Shown: piece by piece, positions 33,801-46,514 of the stretch
How positions within the stretch are numbered: the first letter of the stretch is position 1
How the letters are laid out: each line of letters begins with the position of its first letter
From: Dicyema japonicum
Taxonomy: Eukaryota > Dicyemida > Rhombozoa > Dicyemidae
Reading direction: 5' to 3'
Assembly: GCA_011109175.1 (NCBI GenBank)
Contig: RDEW01000025.1
Span: forward strand, 465,990-529,989
DNA: 64,000 bases
The notes under the pieces: model-generated
Told to the model about the DNA's origin: nothing
What the model saw: only the letters and a program-made list of their open reading frames with translations
The model's database searches: none
Made by a program: the position numbers and the translations under genes

Positions 33801-35699
33801 TACTATTACGTGATTTTAGTAAGTCTTAGTTTCTTGCCATAAAAATCGGACTTGGTCCTTCGATTCTCAATGTGCTGGGAAAATCCTGGAAATCAAGAGA
33901 ATTTGAAAATTCAGTTGGGTATTGGGATACTTCTTAGACCATAGTAATGACACGTGAATATTTTTCTTCTCACATTATTTCACTCGATATTCCAAGGCAT
34001 AAGATTTGCTCCTTCGCAACAATTAAAGACACTTGCGTGGTATTCCAATGTCCCAACTGTAAACGGCAGAGCCTCCCCGAATGCCTACAAGGAACTCGAC
34101 CGCGTTCATATTTAGGACCGATCGACGTTCCTCTGCTCAAGAAATCCCATTCCCAACGAGTTTCCATGTCCTTTGCAGGAACACGGGAAACTGTGGTCCT
34201 GGTTCCTCATGGACTCATATAATGAAGCCATTTCGTCTAAGTAATCATCAAGGTATGGGTATAATGGTTCTTTTCCATATCATGTTGATACTGAGAGCCA
34301 CCACAAAAAGTGAACCAAATGACGTCATGCTAAGATACTTATATCAATTTAACTGATTCGACAATACTTTAATATTTATATTTAAACTTAAGATTTTAAT
34401 CATTATTATTTTAAAAAAATAAATTTAAAAATTATTTAACGTGTTAGGTTATGTCATCTGCTTGCCTATTAAAATATTACCTTGTTGATGGAAAGCGTGT
34501 TTATACATTAAAAGTTTATTTATTGGTGACTTATTAAAGTCGGTCACGGATTCTGGGAGTTTAACCATGTCTGCCCATCCTGCCAGATTTACCGAGACTG
34601 ACAAGTTTTCCCGCCATCGAATGCTCATTAAGAAGAGATATGACCTTCTTCCAATTCAGGATAATTTACTTTGATGTTTTTTTAAATAATTTGTTTTTAT
34701 ACTTTGTTTATTTTCCCTAAGTACAATGATCCGGTCCTCATCATTGATGCAGCAACCTTTGCAGGGATTTTGTGTCGACATTGTGCCTTCATATGAATTT
34801 ATAAGACTATTTGTACATAATCAAAAGATCCTCTTCCTCGCGATGACCTTTCTGCCTTTAGACGATGAGCCACCTCTTCTCTTGATCTGGTCCCTTCCGA
34901 GTTCTCCACTACACTAGATCTGGGAGCGTCAACTTTTAGTAGTTACTTTCCTGTTAGCCATCGCTTTCTTTCTGTAACTTTTCCAGTACTCCTCCGTGAG
35001 AGCACGTGTGTTTCATAATATTTTCTGCACACATATGTATTGGATATGGGGATAGTATTTCCAACTCGAGTTCTTTTGTTGTCGATAAGTGTGCCAAGAC
35101 ATGGAAGTTATTTAAAAACCAAGTTATGAAGGAAACACCCCCACTAGGTGATGCCAGCTTCCCTTGTAGCCTCGTCAACTTTTCTCGATGTTCCTCACGT
35201 GATCCAACACACTTTCTATAAACTCGAGGAATACATCGGTACTTCGTATCATTTGAGTGCCAATTCTCTTCAGGAGTGTCTCGAGTGGTGTCAGCCGTGA
35301 CAGGATAGTCGAGGAACGTTGATGGGTTTTGTAACTGTTGCTTGGAAGTCGGTGATCTTCCTTAGGCTTTTTTTAGATATTTCCGTACCCCCATGCAACG
35401 CATCCATAACTGATTTTTGTATTTATTGGGTGAAGACTGAGTTTATTGATGAGTTGAAGCAACTTCCATAGTCACCCAGGAGAGCCTTTACAAAATTCAG
35501 TTTTCTTTGAGAGGAAAATATGATGTTGCTGACGTGTTTGCTAAATTACTATCTTGCTGATTTGACCTATTCTTCACATAGGGGATCGCTTCGGGAGTTT
35601 TTGGGGTACCATCTCTAGGACCGTCCATCTTTTGTTGTAATGATCTTTTTATCCGTCAGTTTCCTTCACTTGAAGATACTGGCTAAAAACTAACATCCT
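33801..35699. other. Mostly unassigned, possible small exon at 34567
   Basis: An ATG at 34567 opens [19 protein letters not shown] and [12 protein letters not shown], which looks coding, but no downstream exon could be joined in frame. The rest shows only short unsupported frames. Confidence 0.3.
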
Positions 35700-35945
35700 A
35701 CATTTCTCAGGTCTGAGGCCTCTCTACTGGCACACTAGCGTATGATCCTATCCAACGCAACATCTCCCCTCCATAAGTGATCCCATAGTACTCGAACCCA
35801 AACCATAGAGTAACTGATGTTTTTTTGTTCTGAAACTTTTGGATATTTAATGTTCCCCAAATCCATCTTCTTAATTCATCACAAACGGAGAAGTGAATAG
35901 AAAGGTCGGATCCATCTTGAGGGGGTTGAGATACTTCATGCAACA
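35700..35945 (-). mobile_element. LINE family B RT thumb fragment
   Basis: The minus strand reads DELRRWIWGTLNIQKFQNKK and FEYYGITYGGEMLRWIGSYA, following the thumb pattern of CR1/Jockey-type RTs (EYLGVTYD...). There is no catalytic box. Confidence 0.45.
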
Positions 35946-36734
35946 GATCTATGTCACCACCTCAACCATCCAACCACCTAATCACTTGTTAGTGATCTGA
36001 TATCAACAACGAAAAATCTTTCGGTTTATTGCAAAGTTCTTTAGTACCTGGTAAATATCGAAGAGCCACGTGTAGACTAAAATGCTGACTAAAAATATTT
36101 TATTAATTTTATACTGAGAGGCGGTTGAGTGTCAACCAGTCGTAGACACTGTCCAGTCTCAGTCGAGCCTTGGAGGCTTTGGTTAATGATGAATGGTTTC
36201 TGGTAGTGAGGATAAAATTATGGGGGGAGGTGCACTTATAAGAATGAATTTTGTATATGAGGGGAGAGGAATAAAAATCCTTGAATCTTTCAATGTGCTA
36301 TAGACTCATTCCAGGGGGTTATGGCCTTTCAGAAAAGTTTTTGGATCAAAAAGAGTTCTTATGGAAAGCGGGATTTCCTCAGAGGTAGGTCCCCGTGGGG
36401 AAGGAGAAGAGGGTCTTTTAGCTATATAAAGGAGATAACATCCAGTTTTCGCCACAAGGAAGTGACCCATCTCAAAATTTATATTATCAATCGAATCTTT
36501 TCTGGACCATGACCACTACTTAATCTAGTAAACTGAAGAATCGTTTAATACCTACAGCTGGACCCTAGATGACAGTCAGCCTCTTACATGCAAGTGAGGT
36601 GGGGGTAACTAATCAACTAGAGTATACAAAATTCCCAATGATTTCTCTCATGTCATCAAAAGAAAACAAGTATTAATTTGAATGTATTAAATATAAACTA
36701 TAGTTATTATGCACTCTAAAAGCTTCTGTCTGAG

Positions 36735-38403
<1,669 letters not shown>

Positions 38404-39284
38404 CCTTGCTAAATAAAATTATCACAAATATCGAACTAAAAACGTTTAAATTTTTCTCGAAAATTAAATTTGCTGTCCAGTTTAAATAATAAACTGACTC
38501 ATTTCTAAGTTATTCGCCTTATATTCAGAAATAGCGCGGTTTGGCGATAGCCATCGTTGATAAATCAGATTAAATTTGATAACGAATTCTACGTATTTGG
38601 AAATATTTTTGAAAAAGAAGAGGACCTCGAAATATTTCCAAGTTACCAATGCCTCCCATCCTTCTGTTTCAAGGACCAAGGACTCGAAATATTGAGTCAT
38701 TTATTGAGTAATAGCTAATTGAGCACTCGAAGGCTATTGACTTGGCTAAATTAGTGATTTCAGACAGAGAGACCAGTCTCTAAAGAGCATGATTTGATTC
38801 CTCCAGTCAATATACATTAAACCAAACAATCTCGTGGATATCTTATGATTAATTATACAGGCTTAAAGTCGATATTACTTGCGCATATTAGTTAATCGAT
38901 TTAACATATTCCTTCTAAAGTGTTGGGGACACTCGATATTCCTTAATTATACAAACCACCATGAGTAGTGGTTTGTAATAATTATTCAGCACTTCCGCCG
39001 AGGAGTAGTAATCTTTCCATTACTCATCTCAGCTTAGGCAGAACTCATTTAGTTATGCTAATTAATCCAAGACATCGATGGTGGTCTCAACTTGTTTTTT
39101 TCTTTTTGTTTGCGAAGTGAGTCCCTGAGAATCCGATTCCGAATCACTGATGACGTCGTCACTCGTCAATCCCAGTAGTGGTTTCTAACTGAAAAACTAT
39201 TTCTTTGATAAAATGTCATTTTGGTAAGTAAAACCAAATATGAGTTTAACTTTCAAAAGTGGTAGTGAGTAGTTCTCGAGATTG
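38404..39284. other. Intergenic, AT-rich
   Basis: No gene is supported. A minus-strand open stretch at about 39071-39180 reads TSDDVISDSESDSQGLTSQT and KRKK and may be the last exon of a nuclear protein, but no upstream exon was found. Confidence 0.35.
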
Positions 39285-39385
39285 AGGCCATTCCCCTTAC
39301 GATTTGTATGGAAATGCCCTTGATCAGTCATCCCTCTTCACTGCTGTCCCTTTTTCTATCAACGATCCGATGGTAAGGAGAGCGA
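39285..39385 (+). repeat. Repeat family D, copy 2
   Basis: GATTTGTATGGAAATGCCC, CCCTCTTCACTGCTGTCCC and GGAGAGCGACTTTCCGA follow the order seen at 4730-4830. Confidence 0.4.
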
Positions 39386-39689
39386 CTTTCCGAATGTATG
39401 TTTAACCAATAATTTTCGGGACCAGCAATAAATGAATGAAATCACTGTCCAAATTTTTCGAATTTATTAGGAGCACGCCTTCTAACCTTTCTTACTAATT
39501 AACAACGAAATTTGTTTTTATGCTTAAATTCACTATTTTTACCTCACTTGGCGACAACTAGAAAAATTAGCTTTAGATTCGAAAATAAATAGGATCTAAT
39601 ATTGATTGATGCAGCATAAAGTTAACTAAAATGGCAACATTATCAAATCATAAAGTTAATCTGCCGATTAGAAAAATTTAAGCTAATTT

Positions 39690-39905
39690 TCTTAAATTTC
39701 TTTGATGTGCCTGCTGTGCAAAAGAGCCTTTTTTTACAGCCGAGATTTAAATTTTTTATTAATAAAGCCCTTTCTCTATGCCATGGCAAGCATTGCAGCC
39801 CGAAAAATCCTCCTCCACTTGTTCCTGTCGTGAGCAAACTTCCGTAGTCCCTCTCTCTGAAACGTCTCACATTTTTGGAGGTCCCCATCGAAGACCATTG
39901 ACAGG
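39690..39905 (-). mobile_element. LINE family A-like 3' coding end
   Basis: The minus strand reads FQREGLRKFAHDRNKWRRIF and RAAMLAMA then a stop, matching the LRSLALDRGRWKRL end of LINE A. It is followed by an AAGGGCTTTATTAATAAA tail. The fragment is 5'-truncated. Confidence 0.55.
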
Positions 39906-40462
39906 ATAGTGTTTGGTCATCCAGGGAATCAGGAGCAACAGAATTCTCAACTCTAAATAGTCAATAATGCGGTTACATTAGTGAGAATTGTAGTACATGC
40001 ACTCAACTGTAGAATAATAATTCCACATTTCACTCAATTTCCACATTTTGTTAATCTTGAATTTATTAAACGCTGAGTGAATTCGAGTCATAAGATTAGG
40101 ATTAATAAAATTAATAAAATTAAAAAAATATTAAAAAAATAATGTTCGATTACGTCCATTAGAAAGACTGTTCCAAATTACGTCTGTTTGTTCAAATCAA
40201 TGATGTCATCAACAAACTTTTGTGGGTCTAAGCGGGAAAGATCGAGTTGCTTCTTAAATAGAGCATAAGATTACTGATACATTAGGGGACTTTCTCTCGT
40301 GCAAATAGTTTGTATTCCTATAAATATCTGTGGAATATGAGTTTGAGGTGTAATGTCCAGGTATGCGCTTTTCTAGGGGCAAAGTCGACGTATTCATGGC
40401 ATTGGAGTTGTTTGGGGAAATTGAATTGAAGTTGGAAATGAAGGTCTGGTGTTTTCTTTAAA

Positions 40463-40945
40463 TTAACTTAGAATATACGGTTTGAAGTTGAAATCCCCGG
40501 AAATGATTTCTATGTTTAAGGACAAGCTGAGCATGCTGTTTGGCAGACAGTCGTTGATTGAATACGGAAGAATTAGAAGCTTTCTAGTCTGCTCTCCCAT
40601 TCCAGCAAACTCAGCCAAATCTACTTCCACAAAGCCCATTTTCTTCGAGCTCTTCCCCCTTTGAATTCCTTTCTGACTGAGATTCTACATTTGCAGCTTT
40701 CGAGAGTTCGAGTGAGCAAGTTGGAAGTCATTTTAGCACTAAATTCGATCTTGGAATCAAATTTAACGTTGTGATTTACTACTTGAAATCTATGGTCAGC
40801 GAAAATCATACTTGTCTGTATAAATGGGAGAGAAACAGGGACTTGACAGTCGGATCTTGCAGAACATGATTCCATTAACGTAAGGGATAGAGGAAAGGTC
40901 ATTTACACAAATAGTGACCATAAACTTATGACTTCCTTTCTTCAT
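40463..40945 (-). CDS. FAM102: EEIG1/FAM102-like N-terminal C2 protein, two exons, one-base frame break
   Basis: From the ATG at 40945 the minus strand reads MKKGSHKFMVTICVNDLSSI, PYVNGIMFCKIRLSS, a 22-nt intron (40790-40811), then CRISVRKEFKGG. After inserting one G in the run at 40655-40659 it continues KSSKKMGFVEVDLAEFAGMG and LNIEIISGDFNFKPYI with a stop at 40463. This matches the NT-C2 domain of EEIG1/FAM102 and EHBP1 proteins ([28 protein letters not shown] in vertebrates). The C2-type beta-sandwich is thought to bind membranes or partner proteins. The protein ends right after the domain, whereas vertebrate relatives continue with more than 200 low-complexity residues. The literal frame is broken only in the G run. 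Confidence 0.85.
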
Positions 40946-41389
40946 TGATTAATACATAAGAAAGAATTTTACTTTATCTTATAAAATATTGTTAAATTTA
41001 ATTTATTATTTACACAAAAATAAAATTTATTAAATAAATTCATAATTTATTTACAAGTGGAATCATTTAAAATGTCAATGACTTTAAGGGACTTGTGGGT
41101 CGTCCAACGCTTTCGACTGGACACCTGTTAGTGAAGTCAACTAATCAAAATCTCGTTACATTGCTAGGACTTGCTGGACCTTAGAGAGTTACCTATGGAT
41201 GTTGCGAGATCAATATTTCTCAGAGAACCAGTTTTTCATTCTGGGTCCTTTTTGGTCACCCGATAGTTTGCAAGTGTAAATTCAGAAATCGTGTTTAGAC
41301 AGTTTTCATCCATCTGGGACAAGAATTTTTCATTAAGTTACCTGGTTTCTAAGATATGTATAATTGATTATCATAAATCCACTATTTTG

Positions 41390-41475
41390 TGCGGAAATGC
41401 GCTCTCAATCAGCTATTCCTCTTCTCGCCTGTTTTCTTGCCTGTTTTCCCGCCTCTCTGATATTGATGATCTGTA
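41390..41475 (+). repeat. Repeat family D, copy 3
   Basis: AGCTATTCCTCTTCTCGCC followed by CTGTTTTC-type runs and, further on, GAATGAAAGCGATTTGGGT parallels copy 1. Confidence 0.4.
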
Positions 41476-41494
41476 GGAATGAAAGCGATTTGGG

Positions 41495-41710
41495 TCATAC
41501 AATTCCATGGTGGATTTGAAAACTAACTATCCTCCTATGGTCGGGTACTTTAATGGGTTTCGGCTCCTGGTGATCCTGCGTGAGTGGGATGGGGTGACTC
41601 CTTTCAATAATACAGAATGATTCACACTTTACTGGGTCCAACGCTAATACTTTTCTTGTCATAAATTCCAAATTTAGAAGCCGGAAATCTCGAATTGTTG
41701 CCAAATACAT
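41495..41710 (-). mobile_element. LINE RT thumb fragment (family B-like)
   Basis: A 71-codon minus-strand frame reads TIRDFRLLNLEFMTRKVLAL and DPVKCESFCII. This fits the CR1/Jockey thumb pattern (W...LxLNPxKCExxxI). No other domains adjoin. Confidence 0.5.
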
Positions 41711-41984
41711 GCCAACTTCTCCAAACCATTAAGGATCTAGCAACTCACTTTTAAAGGCAAGCAAAGTCAGTTCGATTGTCGAGTCGATGTTTCTCCCCTA
41801 TTTATCTCTATTAGTGGGTTTGGTAAGCAACCTCAATAGCAGTCGATGTCCTCGTCGATCAATATCATTCAAAAGGAACAATATTAATTAAACCAATACT
41901 AATTATAAAGGAAAGTGCATACCCATTAGTAGAATATATTTACTTAGCAAATAGAGTCCATGACCCATTCCTTGAGGAGATTAC

Positions 41985-42140
41985 TTGCTTTATCTTCTAA
42001 CACTCCAAATAACCGCATCTGTCAATTCCACTTTGACACCAAACTAACTACTCACGTGATTCACATGCTCCAACAGAGACATCATCTTGGTCGGATGCTT
42101 CTCGAGTCTGAGCATGAACGTATCGCCCACATGGCACTCC
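41985..42140 (-). mobile_element. LINE family B 3' tail
   Basis: Plus-strand text CACCAAACTAACTACTCACG then TGATTCACATGCTCC and GGTCGGATGCTTCTCG is a diverged reverse complement of the family B 3' end. Confidence 0.5.
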
Positions 42141-42563
42141 CTTCAGTTTTTACGGATTAAAAATTTCAGAAGCATTGAAGAGGGAACCTTTCCAGAAGTC
42201 CATCGCTCCGTAACTTTAAATGCCTTTTTCTGGTTAGCTTTGATCTTCATGACAGTTGTTCAGGAAATTTCTGATCTCCCATAACCACGAGAGAAATTTC
42301 AGTACGTTAATGTTTTTTTCTCAGGATATGTACAGTCCTCCACTCTTCTATGGTCAAACTCGGAGGGGCCACTGGGCTTCGCAATCGTAGTCAGACTTCC
42401 CAGTCTCTTGAGTCTCTTAGTTTCCAGTTTTTTCAACACAATAGCGCAGAACATGAACCGGTATAGGAGCTCTACACAGATAACTGTGCATGACTCTATC
42501 TTGGTTCTACCATTCCTGATATACTTTTAATAGGAACCACCAACGTCCATCACTTTTTGGTAT

Positions 42564-43143
42564 CTAGTGAAGAGTTAGGTGCTTGATTTGGGATGGGGCC
42601 TGCACCGATACTTGTTCCCAGTCGAGACTTTCAGCCTCCGTGTTGAAAACTGGAGAGGTTGCTCGAACTTTCGAGAAGTCCAAAATAAGAAAATATGACA
42701 GCCTCTCAACCTCAGCTGGATTGCTTTGATTGTTCTGTAATAAATTATTCACGTGTCAAAGTATACATTTAAATATTTCACACTACTTTTCTTTTAATGA
42801 AATAAAAATTTAGCATCTTACAGAAAGAAAAGTTATGCAGAAAGGACGTGGTATGTCTTTAAGGTTAGAGACTTACCCTCAATCATAGTGTCAAAAGGAG
42901 AGTAGCGATCCAGTTTATTAGTGAGAGTGTAATAAAATCACTATTAATTTTTACTGGAACGTGAATCCCCAACCGAAATATGGGGACTCTCACCACACCC
43001 ATTTTTAAAAATGTGGAGGCAGGATCGATCCTCGTGTCAGACTGTCGGAGGCGATATTCCACAAATTTCCTTAAATATGTAGATTGATCATCTGCGAGCC
43101 AATCAACGCTAGCACTTTGTGGATCGATTACAAAGGGATGCAT
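42564..43143 (-). CDS. Possible multi-exon gene of unknown function
   Basis: The minus strand opens MHPFVIDPQSASVDWLADDQ and STYLRKFVEYRLRQSDTRID, then FLKMGVVRVPIFRLG. A second coding-like block reads LTNKLDRYSPFDTMIE, ending at a GTAAGT donor. A third (42590-42752) reads NQSNPAEVERLSYFLILDFS and QVSVQAPSQIKHLTLH then a stop. The blocks could be exons of one gene, but the junctions are not all in frame without base corrections. I do not recognise it. The ATG at 43143 lies a few bases from the start of LINE A2 on the other strand. Confidence 0.3.
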
Positions 43144-43149
43144 CTCGTC

Positions 43150-46060
43150 TAAAGGTCCTTACGTTCAATGCTAGAGGCTTATCTACTACCTGGTCGAGAA
43201 GATGACGGCCTGGAGAGATACGACGTATCTATTGGGTGCTACAAGAGACGAAAGTTACTTGTAGCCTTGATGAGAACTAATATCGAATTATATGTCAGAG
43301 CGACTCAAAATATTATGGACTTTGATTTGCTATCTACTCAAAGTTGACAAGTGCAGTCCACCGTATATGGAGTGTGAATGACAGGATCTGTGTTATGCAA
43401 ATCCGTCTAAACGACTTACCTCCTTCGAAGAGCTTTCTGACAATTATAAATGTTTATGCGCCACACTGCGGGAGAGTAGCGAAAGATCCGACAGAACTAG
43501 ACGACTTCTATTCAGCACTGTTACGGACGTACAACAAATATGAGTCGTCATCACTAATACTCATTGCTGGGATTTGAATGCGAAATTCGGGATGAAGAAT
43601 AACCCGGATGATGTTTTCTTGGGAGAACATGGACGTGGAATAAGAAATTTACCCGGGACAATACTTGGTCACTTTTGTATGGCAAACAACCTTTTCCTAT
43701 GCAATACTGCATTTACGCATCCTGCCTGCCACAAAACTACGTGGATGGGGAAGCGAAGGAACTCAGAGGAAAGCTGGTCCCAATATACAACCAAATATTA
43801 TGTCATATGCCGGGCTAAAGACAAACACCTTCTAGTAAACGCACGTTCATATGAAGGTCGACGACTGTCAGCGACCACAAGATGGTTATTGCGCCACCCT
43901 GAAAAAACATGCCATTAAATACAGGAATGCAAAAAATCACGAATTTGAGAAAATCAGAGGCGACTACGCGACTGAAAGGCTGATTTCTCAACCGGAGACT
44001 ACTGAGAGATATCAACAATACATTCAGACTAATTTGCAGGACGTATTGGTGGATACCACGCTAGAAGACGCCTGGAAACGCACAAAGGACACCATCAACG
44101 AAGCTGCTGAAGCATGTCTTGGCAAAAGGGAGAATAGTAAAATGCACCTGAAGGCTATTCATCCAGATGTTCCTGAGCTTGCGAAAAGTCTAAAAGAAAT
44201 AAATATGAGAAAATCAAATGCCACTGACACTAATGCGATAAAAGCCCTTCAAGGCGAAAGACAACGTGTCAGAAGAAAAATAAAGGGTCTGAACAAGAAG
44301 CTTTTCATAGAAGAAATAGCTCCTGTATAGAAGAAGTAAACAAAGCGCACGACAACGCACAGGTGTACGTCGCTGCCCGTTTGCTGCGGCGAACAAACCG
44401 AAGTCGACTAACCATAAAAGACGAGAACGGTAAGCTAATACTGAACACCAAAGAACAAACTGAAGCCATCGCGGCTCACTTTGAGAAGCTTTTCAACATC
44501 AAAACCATAGAAATCCACCATTTGATGGAAGGCCAAGACCCCTTGAGATACCAATCACGGCGAGGAAATCAAAACGGCCTGCCGAAAACTCAAGAATAAC
44601 AGAAGCCCCGGACCAGATGCGATAAACCCAGAACTACTGAAATACGGCCCTGACCTCCTTTTTGAAAAAATCGCTACACTACTAAATGAAATGTTTTCAA
44701 CTATTCAACTCTACCGCTGGGTACGGGACTACTAATCCCCATACAAAAAAACAACAAAAACAGAGGACCGATCGAAAATTTGCGACCCATAATACTACTA
44801 AATTCATTACGCAAAGTCTTGGCAAATATTGTGCTTGAACGAATAAAAGGATCTGCTTACAAATACCTACCAGATAGTCAATGTGGTTTTCGAGAAGGAA
44901 GATCCACAGCTGATGCGGTCTGGAGTCACAGATGGAGGTGTGCAACATATCAAAAATACCGTAACGCCAACAATATTTGGGAATTGACCTATCAAGAGCT
45001 TTTGATACGGTTAACAGGAACAAATTAATGGGGTACTGAGCTTATTTCTTAATGAATCGAGTCTAAGGATGATCCGAATTCTACTTTCTAACACTGAGCT
45101 TCTTGTGAGAGTCGGAAAAACCTATTCAAGAAAATTTGAAACAAAAACGGGCACTCCACAAGGAGACTCTCTTTCTCCTCTACTATTCACAATCTATTTG
45201 GAAGCCGCTATGAGGGAACTTAGACCGTCATACCAAGGAAAGACGGAAGAAGTAATCTACGCGGACGATGTAGACCTAATCTCTGAAGACAAAGAGGTCC
45301 TGGAAAACCTATTAGAAAAGCACCAGATGTACTATGGAAATGGTTTCTTACTGTGAACAGAGAGAAAACAGAACTCACAGAGATAAGACGGATGAGTAAC
45401 GTCCTAGAAGAAAAGTGGCGACAAGTAAAGAAACTCGGTTCACTTATGAGAGATAGCAAAGATATCTTACGTAGGAAAACTCTAGCCAATGCTGCGTTAT
45501 ATAAACTGAGATATCTATGGCTCAATCAAAGAGGGATCGACACGAAAATGAGAATCCTATTATACGACTCATTCATAAAACCCGTACTTTTATATAACGC
45601 TGAAACTTAGGCGACCTCATCAGGGATATGGAAAAACTAGACTCGTTCCACAGAGGTCAGCTGAGAAAAATAACAGGAACTACTTGACCAACGAGAATAT
45701 CGAGAAATGCTTATATAAGAGATGCAGCACTAGACATATCTGCTTAGAAGTACTGGAATCACGATGGATGCTCTTCGGACACGTGCCATCCCCACGAACA
45801 TATCTATGGAAACATACTATGATAGTCAAGAAGGCCGCTATCGTGGAAGACCTAGAACAACACTGCCAATAGTCTTACAAAAAGACCTGGTCAATAGCAA
45901 AAGAATTTTAAAAAATGCCGACGACCTGGACAACATGAGAGTCTTGGCTAGGAAAAAAATGACATCTAACCTTGTTTCTTTTGCTGCACATGCGGGGCTA
46001 TAATTAGTATGGCTCTGGTGAAGTGCTTAAATAATAATTTCTTAAAAATCTAAGTCAAAT
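43150..46060 (+). mobile_element. LINE family A, copy A2, many frame breaks
   Basis: The order is: decayed endonuclease (LKVLTFNARGLSTTWSRR, VHRIWSVNDRICVMQIRLND), HPACHKTTWMGKRR, linker (43851-44330), then RT with LANIVLERIKG, DSQCGFREGRSTADAVWSHR, TGTPQGDSLSPLLFTIYLEA and VIYADDVDLISED. The C-terminal part includes RWMLFGHVPSP and GRPRTTLPIVL. The 3' end reads GCGGGGCTATAATTAGTATG and GCTCTGGTGAAGTGCTTAAA followed by TAAT. It is in the same orientation as A3, about 450 bp upstream of it. Confidence 0.85.
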
Positions 46061-46514
46061 AATGTGTGGGTAAATACCAATTTAAATTTAATTCCTCTGT
46101 ATTTGGAGTTGGTTTACGCCTATTCCTTTGGTTAACCATTACTTTCTCAATTTGGAATTTAAGCTCTTTTAAACTCTTTCTGAAATTGGTAACTTTCTCA
46201 TAAGTACTTGCTTTTCTTTACGTCCTCCACTTTCCCCCGTCCTTGTGTCAACCATTCCCTCAGCTCGCTAATATTTACACTCTGAAACTAAGGTTTCTCC
46301 ACCTCTTTGAATTCCAAGTATCTGCTTTGTAGCGAGACTATTCGACACACATTCATATTCAGAGACACAAACATTATCATCAATAATAAGAGGAGAATGC
46401 AGACTTTCGAAGCAGAAGGAATCTCAATGATGCATACTTTATTTGCGACATCGTGAAGACACAAAGGCAAACTTCCTATTTCAATCTCACTTTATTAAAA
46501 AACACAAAAATCAA

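Noticed and set aside
34567-34660. ATG-initiated exon-like stretch [19 protein letters not shown]
   Set aside because: Could not be spliced to any following frame; a resemblance to a complex I subunit was too weak to use.
39071-39180. Minus-strand acidic stretch with KRKK, possible nuclear-protein exon
   Set aside because: Too short, with no upstream exon that joins in frame.
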